64,000 nucleotides of DNA, from positions 1 through 64,000 of the IMG/VR virus record IMGVR_UViG_3300037541_000804, one strand, 5' to 3'. Position numbers and translations under genes: made by a program. The first letter of the stretch is position 1. Each line of letters opens with the position of its first letter. Origin of the DNA: a virus. Below the pieces are notes generated by a model. The model was not told the DNA's origin, ran no database searches, and was given only the letters and a program-made list of their open reading frames with translations. Below are positions 1 through 7,672 of the stretch, piece by piece.

Positions 1-520
1 TATCGTCTCCATGAAAATTGTTCCATTTAATTTTGTGGGCCGCTCTTTCTTCAAGAATTGGATCATTGGCCATTTCATCTTCTCCAGCACACGGATACAA
101 ATTGCCGTTCTCGTCATAACGAGACAAGTGAATGGTGATTCCGCCGTTCTTCTCAACCCAAGGTAGTTCGTTCGAGTAAAAGCGGGTGTCGGTCAAAATT
201 GCAACATGAGGAACTTCATTTTCGACCAAAGTTTTTTCCAGCTTTTTGATCCAATGGTCAGGGTCTTTGTTTCTCCAATAGCCAGTGCCATATGAGATTA
301 ATGTTTTTCTGATAAGCTCTTTTTCAACGGGGTCTTCTGTAAACGCGCTAACGCCAGCATTCAGTAGGAACAGTGGGTTTAACTCTTTTTTAAGTTCGTC
401 TGCGAAGGCATATTGTTTGGCCAAGATGTTTTTGGCCGCAAATTCTTTAATGAAAGCGTCTGCTAACGAATTTTTCCCAGAACGCTTACGCCCCGATACT
501 GAAACTATTTGATGAATCAT
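1..520 (-). CDS. Deoxynucleoside monophosphate kinase (3' end outside window)
   Basis: Reading leftwards from the ATG at 520-518, the frame is open to base 1 (173 codons visible). Residues 10-17 form a P-loop (GRKRSGKN) followed by SLAD, the pattern of T4 gp1-type phage dNMP kinases, which phosphorylate dNMPs to dNDPs. A later YGTGYWR segment also suits that family. Its ATG overlaps the stop of the deoxyribonucleotidase gene by four bases (517-520), so the two are probably translationally coupled in a dNTP-supply operon with ribonucleotide reductase nearby. The C-terminus is not visible. A general P-loop nucleotide kinase is the alternative. Confidence 0.8.
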   Translation of the reverse strand, partial: MIHQIVSVSGRKRSGKNSLADAFIKEFAAKNILAKQYAFADELKKELNPLFLLNAGVSAFTEDPVEKELIRKTLISYGTGYWRNKDPDHWIKKLEKTLVENEVPHVAILTDTRFYSNELPWVEKNGGITIHLSRYDENGNLYPCAGEDEMANDPILEERAAHKIKWNNFHGDD

Positions 521-1101
521 ACATTATGTGTACGAGAGCATAAAGTAGATTCTTTCAGGATTTTTTCTATTACATCATTGTAGGACAAATCCTTAGTGTT
601 CCAATTTGACGGGACGCAAACAGCATTTCCTCCCGCAGCAATGAATTCGTCGCAGTTTTTCTGCAAGTCATCAATCAGTAAAGATTCTGAATTGGCCAAA
701 AGATATTTCTTCTTCGTAAACACACAATCGCCCGTGGAAATTGATGAATCAATCTTTTCCTTTAGCCATTTTACCTTTCCCCAAACGCAATTTGACCCAT
801 CGGAGGGAGAGCTAAGTATTGTTACTGGTGCGAAACGACTTAGAAAGTCATAAAGATTTTTTGACCATGGATAAGCTGGTAATGTGTCCCAAAAATATTG
901 ATCGTTCCCTTCCACGCATTGCCAAAATTCTGCATTTGTGATTCCAAACAGAGCGGCCATATCAAATTGGCCGAAATCTACATACTCGGAAATAGTTGCA
1001 GGATTTTTTGCGCGGTATTTATTATTCAGTTTTCGGAGAGCGGCGCTAAAGAAATCCGCCAAAATTCCGTCGAGGTCACAATATACAATTTTTATTTTCA
1101 T
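517..1101 (-). CDS. 5'(3')-deoxyribonucleotidase, HAD superfamily
   Basis: A 194-aa HAD phosphatase. Residues 8-11 are DLDG, the nucleophile/acid pair of motif I. SSP near residue 97 fits motif II and LLIDD near residue 141 fits motif IV. Length and layout match phage and bacterial 5'(3')-deoxyribonucleotidases, which dephosphorylate dNMPs and balance pools; beside a dNMP kinase this could salvage or trim dNMPs released from host DNA. The start overlaps the stop of the frameshifted gene upstream (TGA at 1100-1098 inside ATGA), and the stop overlaps the next ATG, so the gene sits inside a coupled operon. The substrate is inferred from the family. Confidence 0.82.
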   Translation of the reverse strand: MKIKIVYCDLDGILADFFSAALRKLNNKYRAKNPATISEYVDFGQFDMAALFGITNAEFWQCVEGNDQYFWDTLPAYPWSKNLYDFLSRFAPVTILSSPSDGSNCVWGKVKWLKEKIDSSISTGDCVFTKKKYLLANSESLLIDDLQKNCDEFIAAGGNAVCVPSNWNTKDLSYNDVIEKILKESTLCSRTHNV

Positions 1102-1423
1102 AGCTTCAAAAAGTCAGTATCACATAGTATCTCTCCAGCGCCCAACGCTTTAAACTTCCATTGAAGTTCTGGAATATCGCCAAGCTTTTTAAAACCAGCG
1201 GGCGTTTTAACATAAACGATTTCCTTAGCAAGTTCATTGCTAAGATAATTCGCCGCTATTGGATTCAGGGTTACAAAAGACCTTTGCCTTTCAAAAAATC
1301 TAACACAAATCCCTCATCGAGAAACTCTTTATTCGCGTTTCTAAAACAACAGTACAAATGCCCGTCATTCCATAAGGGCTCCTCTACGTCATCTGGAGCG
1401 TGTAGCCAGTAGATTTTTAGCAT
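1098..1423 (-). pseudogene. Small unknown protein read in two frames (frameshift near 1273-1278)
   Basis: From the ATG at 1423-1421 a 50-codon frame begins MLKIYWLHAPDD and stops at TAA 1273-1271. The minus-1 frame is then open for 54 further codons (starting about VTLNPIAANYL) to a TGA at 1100-1098, which overlaps the next gene's ATG exactly as other genes here do. The upstream gene stops one base before 1423. Both halves therefore look like one gene of about 108 residues. One extra T in the TTTT run at 1275-1278 would restore it. A sequencing or assembly error, a real disabling mutation and programmed frameshifting are all possible. Function is unknown. Confidence 0.6.
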
Positions 1424-1424
1424 C

Positions 1425-1631
1425 TTAGAATTCAGAGTATGGCTCCCATTCCTGAGTCTCCATCTTCAACTTACGCATACACATATCCTCATCATCGAAG
1501 TCCCAAATCTTATTCGGGCCAGCAGGATAATACTGTTCTAGCTCACGCTTAAATTGCCAGAAATCTTCATGTGCGCGGCGAATCTTTTTCTGGTATTCGT
1601 CAAAGGTGGGAATGAAAGGGTCTAGGGTCAC
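1425..1631 (-). CDS. Hypothetical protein, 68 aa
   Basis: A 68-aa soluble, charged protein with a GTG start; the next in-frame codons upstream are TGC, ATA and a TAG stop, so no ATG is available. It is rich in aromatic and acidic residues (WDFDDEDM, EWEPYSEF) and has no recognisable domain. It is first in the leftward operon: its TAA is one base from the next ATG. A TAGATA hexamer at 1640-1635 lies immediately before the start and may be part of a promoter. Tight packing and a natural amino-acid mix support a real gene. Confidence 0.55.
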   Translation of the reverse strand: MTLDPFIPTFDEYQKKIRRAHEDFWQFKRELEQYYPAGPNKIWDFDDEDMCMRKLKMETQEWEPYSEF

Positions 1632-1850
1632 GCATATCTAACGTAGATTTGGCGCAAAACCTATCATCTTTTTCTTTCGGCGCAAAACTTTTTCGGGCGG
1701 GAAAGACAGAATCTCCCTTTACTTGTAAAAGTCACGAAGGCGTCGATTAGCGCGTGTACCGTACAGTTAACCGTACTCTAGACCACTATCTTAGTTTGCT
1801 TCGCAAAGTGAATAACGGCTTCCGTTCGTCCCTCACTCTAGCCTTTGAAT

Positions 1851-1873
1851 GAGAGGGCTATCGCCGCCCTCTC
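1851..1873. other. Perfect 8-bp stem-loop in the control region
   Basis: GAGAGGGC and GCCCTCTC flank a 7-base loop, giving a perfect GC-rich hairpin. No T run follows on either strand, so it does not look like a simple terminator. It could be an RNA structure or a protein site in the intergenic region. Confidence 0.5.
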
Positions 1874-2109
1874 AAACTCTCTTGGCGCTTGACAATCTTG
1901 TATCGCTTTTCTCCGAGAGGTTTCTCTATGCCCCAAGATTCTCAAGACCCTCATATTCATTCTTGGTTAACTACAAATATTAATCGGCGCATTCGTTCGT
2001 CGTTCCGACAATGCTCGCTCTGCTCGATTTTCTCCCAGTTTCCCCTTATTCCCCAAATGTTACAGTAAAACGCCCAACTTCTTTCAAAAAATCTTCAAAA
2101 ATCTTCACG

Positions 2110-2161
2110 AATGGACACTTTTTGTCCATTGGGTCGAAATCGTGGACACTTTTTGTCCATT
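2110..2161. promoter_or_regulatory. Twin operator-like dyads upstream of nrdB
   Basis: A TGGACA-CTTTTT-TGTCCA dyad occurs twice, at 2110-2130 (arms AATGGACA/TGTCCATT) and 2142-2161, centre to centre about 32 bases, roughly three helical turns. A smaller palindrome, GAGAA-TG-TTCTC, follows at 2169-2180. The repetition, symmetry and position about 100 bases before the nrdB promoter suggest binding sites for a dimeric repressor or activator. They do not match the NrdR box I know. Confidence 0.6.
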
Positions 2162-2234
2162 CATTTTTGAGAATGTTCTCATATTTGATAGAGTTTTGTC
2201 TTTTGTGGCGGGCGGAAAAAGTTGATCTTTTTGC

Positions 2235-2265
2235 TAGACTTACAGAGTTGTTCATGTAATATACT
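2235..2265 (+). promoter_or_regulatory. Promoter of nrdB
   Basis: TAGACT (2235-2240), a 16-base spacer and TAATAT (2257-2262) precede the nrdB ATG at 2273. A second possible -10, TATACT, lies at 2260-2265. Either puts the transcript start within a few bases of the ATG, so the message is leaderless or nearly so. Confidence 0.5.
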
Positions 2266-2272
2266 GAGCCGC

Positions 2273-3241
2273 ATGATTACCGAACCAAGACTCGTTTATA
2301 AACCGTTTGAATACCCCGAGGCAGAAGCATTTTGGCTAAAACAGCAACAAGTTCATTGGTTGCATACCGAAATTCCTCTCGCCCAAGACCTTAATGATTG
2401 GAAATTTAATCTTCAGCCGCACGAAAAGGAAATCATTGGCGGAATTTTAAAAGGATTTGCCCAAACAGAGACGGTTGTTGAGGATTATTGGAGCGGTATG
2501 GTCGCCCGTTGGTTTAAGAAACCAGAAATTGCCGCCATGGCCAGAACATTTGGTTCTTTCGAGACGATTCATGCGGCCAGTTATGCCCTTTTAAATGAGA
2601 CTCTTGGATTGGATAATTTTTCTGAGTTCCTTGAGGATGAGGAAACGAAAGCCAAAATCGACGCCCTCCTGAGAGTGAGTAACGCAAAAAACGATGATTG
2701 GCATTCTCGCGCTAGATCGTTGGCTATTTTTTCAGCCTTTACAGAAGGGGTCAATCTTTTCTCCTCTTTCGCTGTTCTTCTGTCTTTTAAACTGAGGAAT
2801 CTTTTAAAAGGTGTTGGCCAAATTATCGAATTCTCCGTAAGAGACGAATCTTGTCATTCGGATGGTGGGTGCTGGCTATTTAGACAACTAATGACTGAAC
2901 GGCCCGATTTAAAAACTCCAGAGCTTATCAAAGATATTGAAGAAGCGGCGCTTTCTGCTCTTAAATTAGAGTTTGACTTCATTGATAAGGTATTCTCTAA
3001 TGGAGACTTGGAAAACCTCAAGAAAGACGAACTCAAGAATTTTATGCGCCACCGAATTAATACAAAAATGGTGGACTTGGGACTCAAGCCGATTATCCCA
3101 GCATCAGAAATTGATAGCGGAGCAATTAAACAAATGAGGTGGTTTGACGCAGTGATTGCTGGGCAAATACAAACAGATTTTTTCTCGGGAAGAAATACCA
3201 ATTATTCCAAAGGCCAATATAACTGGGACGAAGCATTTTAA
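2273..3241 (+). CDS. nrdB: Class I ribonucleotide reductase beta subunit
   Basis: This 322-aa subunit houses the diiron-tyrosyl radical cofactor that activates the alpha subunit for NDP reduction. Residues 97-104 read ETIHAASY, placing the metal ligands E97 and H100 and the radical tyrosine Y104 as in E. coli NrdB. E159 and the DESCH segment (191-195) supply further ligands. The frame is open back to TTG 2222, but ATG 2273 is chosen because homology begins there and the promoter lies in between. nrdA follows two bases after the stop. The order nrdB-nrdA is the reverse of the usual bacterial operon. Confidence 0.93.
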   Translation: MITEPRLVYKPFEYPEAEAFWLKQQQVHWLHTEIPLAQDLNDWKFNLQPHEKEIIGGILKGFAQTETVVEDYWSGMVARWFKKPEIAAMARTFGSFETIHAASYALLNETLGLDNFSEFLEDEETKAKIDALLRVSNAKNDDWHSRARSLAIFSAFTEGVNLFSSFAVLLSFKLRNLLKGVGQIIEFSVRDESCHSDGGCWLFRQLMTERPDLKTPELIKDIEEAALSALKLEFDFIDKVFSNGDLENLKKDELKNFMRHRINTKMVDLGLKPIIPASEIDSGAIKQMRWFDAVIAGQIQTDFFSGRNTNYSKGQYNWDEAF

Positions 3242-3243
3242 TC

Positions 3244-4962
3244 ATGGACAACAACATAAACTCAGACATTAGTAAGTGGGAAAAGGGAAAAGATTATCCA
3301 GAATTCATGGATGATGCTGCGCTAGCAACTGTCTCAAAAGGATACCTTCTTCCAAACGAAACGCCAAAACAAGCATATAAAAGGGTGGCCCATACTGTCG
3401 CGTATAGATTACGTCGCCCAGACTTGGAGAATAAGTTCTTTAAATATATGTGGAAAGGCTGGCTATGCCCAGCTTCGCCCGTGTTATCTAACACAGGAAC
3501 AGAGAAAGGTTTGCCCATTTCTTGTTTTGGACTTGATACCCCAGATAGCATCACTGGGATTGGTCTGACGAATCTTGAAATGATGAAACTAACGTCTTCG
3601 GGCGGCGGAGTTGGTATTTCTGTATCAAGAATTAGACCAAGAGGTTCAAAGATTAACAATGGAAATGGGGTTAGCGAAGGGGTTGTTCCTTGGTGCAAAA
3701 TTTATGACTCAACTATTATAGCCACAAATCAGGGGCAAGTTCGTAGAGGGGCCGCGTCTGTAAATTTAAAAGTGAGTCATCCAGACTTTTCAGAATTTTT
3801 ACGCATTCGCCGTCCGTCTGGTGATCCAAACCGTCAATGCCTTAACCTTCATCAGTGCGCCGTTGTTGACGATGCGTTCATGAAGAAAGTTGAATCTGGG
3901 GATAAAGAGGCTCGCGATCTTTGGATTGAAATCTTGAAAACAAGAATTGAGACAGGGGAACCATATCTAATGTTTGAGGATAATGTTAATAGGGCAAATC
4001 CTTTAGCGTACAGGAAGAACAACCTCAGTGTCTCCATGACAAATATTTGTTCGGAAATTGCCCTCCACACAGATGAAGATCATTCGTTTATCTGCTGTTT
4101 GTCTAGTTTGAACATTACAAAGTGGGAGGAATGGAAAGACTCTGATTTGGTAGAAACCACAATTTATTTCTTGGACGGAGTGTTGGAAGAGTTCCTAGTA
4201 AAAACAGACGGCAAAAAATCATTTGACAGATCACATCGTTCGGCCTTAAAGGGCCGCGCTCTTGGATTGGGAGTTCTTGGATGGCACTCATTCCTTCAAC
4301 AAAAAGGATTGCCATTCGTGTCTATCGCTTCGACGGGATATACAAATAAAATCTCGGCCCAAATCAAAAATCAAGCTGAATACGCTTCTCGCAAGCTTGC
4401 AGAGGAATACGGAGAACCAGAATGGTGCAAGGGAACTGGAATGAGGAATAGTCATCTTATTGCTATCGCCCCAACGGTTTCTAATTCTACGATTGTTGGT
4501 GGCATTTCTCCTGGGGTGGAGCCTTTTCCAGCAAATTGTTGGTTGTTTAACAGCGCCAAGGGTTCGTTCATTCGTAAGAACTCAGAGCTTGAAAAGTATC
4601 TCGAAAAACGAGGACATAATACAGAAGAAGTTTGGGATTTAATCGCTCAATCAAGAGGCTCTGTGATGGACCTCCCAGAAGATGTTATCCCAACAGAAGA
4701 TAAGGAGATATTCCTTACGTTCGCCGAAATTAATCAACTTGGAATTGTGGAACAAAATATCGTTCGACAGCAACATGTAGATCAGGCGATTTCCTTGAAT
4801 CTAAAATTTGATCCAACTGACTCTCCAAAGTTCATCAATACAGTTCATTTGGCCGCTTGGAAAGGTGGAATTAAAACCCTGTATTATCTCAAGTCAGAGA
4901 GTGTCCTTCGGGCGGATATTGCGACAAGAACAAGCGAAGAGTGTTTGGGATGCGCTGGCTAA
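3244..4962 (+). CDS. nrdA: Class I ribonucleotide reductase alpha subunit, no ATP cone
   Basis: The catalytic subunit reducing NDPs to dNDPs. The active-site loop TNICSE gives N267, C269 and E271; redox cysteines are C94 (SCF) and the CC pair at 284-285; the radical-transfer tyrosine pair is at 547-548; the C-terminal shuttle pair is CLGC (567-570). At 572 residues it is shorter than E. coli NrdA (about 760) and begins directly at the catalytic barrel. With no N-terminal ATP cone it should lack overall dATP feedback inhibition, as in several phage enzymes. The frame downstream of its TAA stays open to 5163, but that belongs to the next small gene. Confidence 0.93.
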   Translation: MDNNINSDISKWEKGKDYPEFMDDAALATVSKGYLLPNETPKQAYKRVAHTVAYRLRRPDLENKFFKYMWKGWLCPASPVLSNTGTEKGLPISCFGLDTPDSITGIGLTNLEMMKLTSSGGGVGISVSRIRPRGSKINNGNGVSEGVVPWCKIYDSTIIATNQGQVRRGAASVNLKVSHPDFSEFLRIRRPSGDPNRQCLNLHQCAVVDDAFMKKVESGDKEARDLWIEILKTRIETGEPYLMFEDNVNRANPLAYRKNNLSVSMTNICSEIALHTDEDHSFICCLSSLNITKWEEWKDSDLVETTIYFLDGVLEEFLVKTDGKKSFDRSHRSALKGRALGLGVLGWHSFLQQKGLPFVSIASTGYTNKISAQIKNQAEYASRKLAEEYGEPEWCKGTGMRNSHLIAIAPTVSNSTIVGGISPGVEPFPANCWLFNSAKGSFIRKNSELEKYLEKRGHNTEEVWDLIAQSRGSVMDLPEDVIPTEDKEIFLTFAEINQLGIVEQNIVRQQHVDQAISLNLKFDPTDSPKFINTVHLAAWKGGIKTLYYLKSESVLRADIATRTSEECLGCAG

Positions 4963-4963
4963 T

Positions 4964-5163
4964 ATGAAAAATACTTTAACCTTCGACACGGAAAAGGCCC
5001 GCAAAAACGTCTAGCTTGGCTTTGTCGTCCTATAATCCATGGCATTAATAGGGATACGAATCAAAGTAAACGAGACGAAGACGACCAAGAATGCAGTTGC
5101 AACGCCAGATATTCAAACAAAGGAATGATGAATCTTATGGCGATGTACGGTTATTCTCCTTGA
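4964..5163 (+). pseudogene. Small unknown protein split by a -1 frameshift at an A5 run
   Basis: ATG 4964, one base after the nrdA stop, opens a 16-codon frame (MKNTLTFDTEKARKNV) ending at TAG 5012-5014. In the minus-1 frame the reading is open to TGA 5161-5163 and gives a natural basic, Cys-containing sequence ending near MYGYSP. A sixth A in the run at 5003-5007 would join them into a 66-aa protein. Just downstream, CTTG plus GTCGTC (5015-5018, 5024-5029) can pair with GACGACCAAG (5080-5089), so a structure-stimulated frameshift is an alternative to a sequencing error or decay. Function is unknown. Confidence 0.5.
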
Positions 5164-5188
5164 CAGGGTTGAATCCATCGCGTATTCT
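5160..5188 (+). promoter_or_regulatory. Sigma70-type promoter, leaderless gene at 5197
   Basis: TTGACA at 5160-5165, a 17-base spacer, and TATTCT at 5183-5188. The ATG of the next gene starts 9 bases after the -10, where transcription would begin. The -35 overlaps the end of the frameshifted gene before it. Confidence 0.7.
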
Positions 5189-5196
5189 TCTCCCAC

Positions 5197-5757
5197 ATGA
5201 AAGAATACAACATCGACGACAAAGTATGGATCGCCTCACACGGCCAAAAAGAAGTGCGTAAAGACTGTCCTGTTTGCTATGGGCAGCTTTTCGTAACGCT
5301 AGTATTGGGCAACGGAGACGAAATTAGGACGCCATGCGACTATTGCGGCAAAGGTTATGAAGGTCCAAAAGGTTACGTTCTAGAATATGAATATGTGGCA
5401 GAACCCCGCCAAGTCACCATCACTGATAAAACCAAGGCAGAATCCAGCGATGGAATAAAGTGCGAATACAGAAGCTATGACGCCTACTTTGACGAAGTTT
5501 TCGACACGAAAGAAGAGGCCGAAGCCAAAACCCTAGAGAATATCAAAGAACACGAAGAACAAGAACGCAAAAACATCGAATGGCGCAAATCCCATAATCA
5601 CAAAACCTACTCTTGGCATGTCGGGTACTCTTTAAAAGAAATCAAAGAAGCCAAACGAAAACTCGACTGGCATAATCAAAGAGTAATCCTTATGGGAAAG
5701 CGCTCAAAACCTGAAAAAGCCGCAAAATGTCTTTCCCAAGAAGTTGAAATTCTATGA
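5197..5757 (+). CDS. Hypothetical zinc-ribbon protein, 186 aa
   Basis: The N-terminal third carries two CxxC pairs (CPVC near residue 24 and CDYC near residue 48), a likely zinc ribbon of the DnaJ-like or rubredoxin-like type. The rest is strongly charged, with a helical Glu/Lys-rich segment from about residue 100. Such small zinc-binding proteins are common in large phages and their roles are unknown. The gene is first of a two-gene unit: its TGA overlaps the next ATG (5754-5757). The start is supported by the promoter ending nine bases before it. Confidence 0.7.
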   Translation: MKEYNIDDKVWIASHGQKEVRKDCPVCYGQLFVTLVLGNGDEIRTPCDYCGKGYEGPKGYVLEYEYVAEPRQVTITDKTKAESSDGIKCEYRSYDAYFDEVFDTKEEAEAKTLENIKEHEEQERKNIEWRKSHNHKTYSWHVGYSLKEIKEAKRKLDWHNQRVILMGKRSKPEKAAKCLSQEVEIL

Positions 5758-5942
5758 CCAAATCCGAACTCTGGCGCATCTACGTTAAGAAAAACCCCTC
5801 ATTCGAGGGTCAATCCAACATAGCCATTTCCCCGAACGGCTTAAAAAAACTATTCGACCAAACATGGGAATTCGCCCAAGAAGCGGCCAAAAGTCAAAAA
5901 CCATTTGACGCCAGCATTTTCGGTGATATGTTTCGCCGCTAA
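5754..5942 (+). CDS. Hypothetical protein, 62 aa
   Basis: A small protein coupled to the zinc-ribbon gene by an ATGA overlap. It contains a predicted helical segment (LKKLFDQTWEFAQEAA) and no recognised motif. After it, 259 bases to 6202 hold no convincing gene; a 15-codon frame at 6104-6151 and antisense frames there look fortuitous. Confidence 0.55.
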   Translation: MTKSELWRIYVKKNPSFEGQSNIAISPNGLKKLFDQTWEFAQEAAKSQKPFDASIFGDMFRR

Positions 5943-6187
5943 ATATTTCTCGGTGCGCCTCTTCTTGAAAGCGCAATTCATCGGGATTTTTAGGAAGCTG
6001 CCAAATAAACAAAACAGCCACCAATTAACCATTCAATCGCCAAGCAGTTGCAAATGCTCCGATTGGGTGGTTTTTCAGTAAAAATTCGGAGTAGAATGTT
6101 AAAATGAAAGACCAAATTAAAAAACTAAAGACAGAACTTTTGCCGCTGTGAAGATTAAAGACGATCTAAGAATTCCACCTGAAAAGA

Positions 6188-6196
6188 GTGTAACAT
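6188..6196 (+). promoter_or_regulatory. GTGTAACAT motif before the acidic-protein gene
   Basis: GTGTAAC followed by AT lies 5-7 bases before ATG 6202; TAACAT can serve as the -10. It is one of a set of GTGTAA(T/C) motifs next to starts across the window. No -35 is visible. Confidence 0.4.
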
Positions 6197-6201
6197 AACT
6201 C

Positions 6202-6717
6202 ATGGAACTCGACTTTTCCGATCAAATCAAGACCGCGAATTTTAATTTTACGCCCAAAAATCCTAAATTTGGGAGTTTCAAGCTATCAGAAAACGCCAAA
6301 AAGTTCATCGAATCCATCGCCTCCGAAACAAATAAGGAAATTCTTGTATCTGTGGCGCAAAATGCTATCCAAGCGGCCAAAAGTTTCCACCGAGTAGGGT
6401 TTTCGGACGTAGAAGTGGCTGTTGCCCGCATCTGTCGTTTCGCCAAACACGGTGATACGAAAATGCTTACAGCCAACCACGTTGATTTAGCCGATATTGA
6501 ATACGCCCTGGCCAAAGTAACCGTCGCTCAAAACAAACTTCAAGCCAGCGATTTCCTAGCTCTCGCCGAAGAAGAAATGGAAGATGAAGACGAAGATGAA
6601 GATGAAGATGAAGACGAAGATGAAGACGAAAAAGAGTGTGAATGCGAAGATTCCGAAATGAAGGAAGTTGGCGGGAAAGTCGTGTGTGGAAAATGCGGCC
6701 TCAAGAAGAAAAAGTGA
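6202..6717 (+). CDS. Acidic protein with Asp/Glu run and C-terminal Cys motif
   Basis: A 171-aa protein. Residues 1-120 are mixed and probably folded. Residues about 124-143 are an almost pure Asp/Glu run built from imperfect GATGAA/GACGAA hexamers. The tail has CEC and CGKCG motifs, a possible zinc knuckle, and ends in lysines. Such acidic runs occur in DNA-mimic and histone-like-binding proteins, but nothing more specific can be said. It stands alone with its own start signals, and the promoter of the glycan island overlaps its stop. Confidence 0.7.
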   Translation: MELDFSDQIKTANFNFTPKNPKFGSFKLSENAKKFIESIASETNKEILVSVAQNAIQAAKSFHRVGFSDVEVAVARICRFAKHGDTKMLTANHVDLADIEYALAKVTVAQNKLQASDFLALAEEEMEDEDEDEDEDEDEDEDEKECECEDSEMKEVGGKVVCGKCGLKKKK

Positions 6718-6745
6718 TAGACAGGCTCAAAACGCTCGTTAGTAT
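6718..6745 (+). promoter_or_regulatory. Promoter of the glycan island
   Basis: TAGACA (6718-6723), a 16-base spacer and TAGTAT (6740-6745). GTG 6752 begins six bases later, so transcription would start on the start codon. This supports the GTG start of the first glycosyltransferase. Confidence 0.6.
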
Positions 6746-6751
6746 AAACGA

Positions 6752-7672
6752 GTGACTAGTCTACTAGACCAAAATCTCCATCTTTGTATTCCACCCATTC
6801 GTCCTTATCAAAAGGACGAGTTGGAGCTTTCGGAAGTAGAGTTAGAAATTAAAAACGGCCAATTACTATCTTTGGGTAGAAACCCTTCTCAAGATGAATG
6901 GCGGTTTATAACTTTTATAAATCTTCTTCAAGAAACAGCTAAGAAAAACGCCTTACCGAATACGAGGTTTATCCTTAATATGTATGAGGGCGTTTACACT
7001 GACAAAACGCAGCGTTTTGCTTATACATCGAAGCCAAATAGTGGCCATATTTTAATCCCAGACGCTCATTCTCAAGAGACGCGAAATAAACTATTGGCCG
7101 TAAAAAATACAGACATTCCTTTCGGCGCTAAGCAAAAAAGAGCTATCTTCGCTGGTTCTGATACTGGAGCAAGGCGAAAAGACGGTTGGACAATGCGTTC
7201 TTTGGTTAGTCATATATATAAAGATTCACCAACAGTTTATTCCAAGATTACGGCCCTAGATGCTGACGCAGAAAAGAGATTTGGCGGCAAAATTAACCTA
7301 GACGCAATCTGCCGCCCGCCAAGCAATATTGCAAGGCAGCTTCGTTTTCAAGTCATTCTCAATATTAACGGCAACTCCACAAGCTGGGAGCGTCTTTTGT
7401 GGGCAATGGCAAGTAATTCATTGTGCGTTTTTGTCAAACCATTCGATGGCGAGGAAATGTATAGTTGGTATTATCCCCTACTAGAAATGACGGGCGTAGT
7501 GCCAATGATCGAATATGATCGTTTGGAGAAGTTTATGGAGAACGATTTCTCCACCGATTGTTGGCAACAAAAAATCGCCGACCAAAAAGTTTTTGCCAAT
7601 TATGTGTCATCGTTAGATACGCAGACAAAGTTTTTGTCAATAGTTTTAGATAAGTATGCCAAAGAGTCCTAG
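6752..7672 (+). CDS. Glycosyltransferase family 90 (CAP10/LpsA-like)
   Basis: A 306-aa protein with the GT90 signature in its second half: a basic RRKDG segment about residue 146, then the conserved INGNSTSWERLLWAMASNS block near residues 209-227. These enzymes transfer pentose or hexose residues in LPS and capsule synthesis. It is first in an island of overlapping sugar genes; its 3' end overlaps the GT2 gene by 17 bases. The GTG start is chosen because the promoter ends just before it. Donor and acceptor cannot be told from sequence. Confidence 0.75.
   Translation: MTSLLDQNLHLCIPPIRPYQKDELELSEVELEIKNGQLLSLGRNPSQDEWRFITFINLLQETAKKNALPNTRFILNMYEGVYTDKTQRFAYTSKPNSGHILIPDAHSQETRNKLLAVKNTDIPFGAKQKRAIFAGSDTGARRKDGWTMRSLVSHIYKDSPTVYSKITALDADAEKRFGGKINLDAICRPPSNIARQLRFQVILNINGNSTSWERLLWAMASNSLCVFVKPFDGEEMYSWYYPLLEMTGVVPMIEYDRLEKFMENDFSTDCWQQKIADQKVFANYVSSLDTQTKFLSIVLDKYAKES

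Larger units (their letters stand above)
1632..2272. other. Divergent intergenic control region
   Basis: About 640 bases lie between the leftward dNMP operon and the rightward nrdB gene without a convincing gene. It holds a 10-bp direct repeat (GGCGCAAAAC at 1651-1660 and 1679-1688), two CCGTAC copies around a GTTAAC palindrome near 1759-1776, a perfect 8-bp stem at 1851-1873, twin dyads at 2110-2161, and a promoter next to nrdB. No tRNA cloverleaf is visible. A 69-codon minus-strand frame (2046-2255) runs through the dyads and is probably not a gene. Confidence 0.6.

Noticed and set aside
1741-1900. Possible tRNA or small structured RNA
   Set aside because: Only one strong stem (1851-1873) exists; no cloverleaf, anticodon arm or CCA end can be built, and the T-loop motif is absent.
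2046-2255. 69-codon minus-strand frame in the control region
   Set aside because: It runs straight through the twin dyads and the nrdB promoter, has no start signals and no recognisable protein features.
5031-5128. Perfect TATAAT followed by a 29-codon frame (5039-5128)
   Set aside because: The ATG lies only two bases after the hexamer, too close for a transcript to include it, and there is no -35. The overlapping minus-1 continuation of the 4964 gene explains the sequence better.
5785-6032. Minus-strand frames antisense to the 62-aa gene and the following gap
   Set aside because: No promoter or ribosome site, overlap with a coupled sense gene, and unnatural composition; treated as shadows.
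6104-6151. 15-codon frame after a TAGAAT hexamer
   Set aside because: Too short, no -35 and no similarity to anything; spacing alone is weak evidence.
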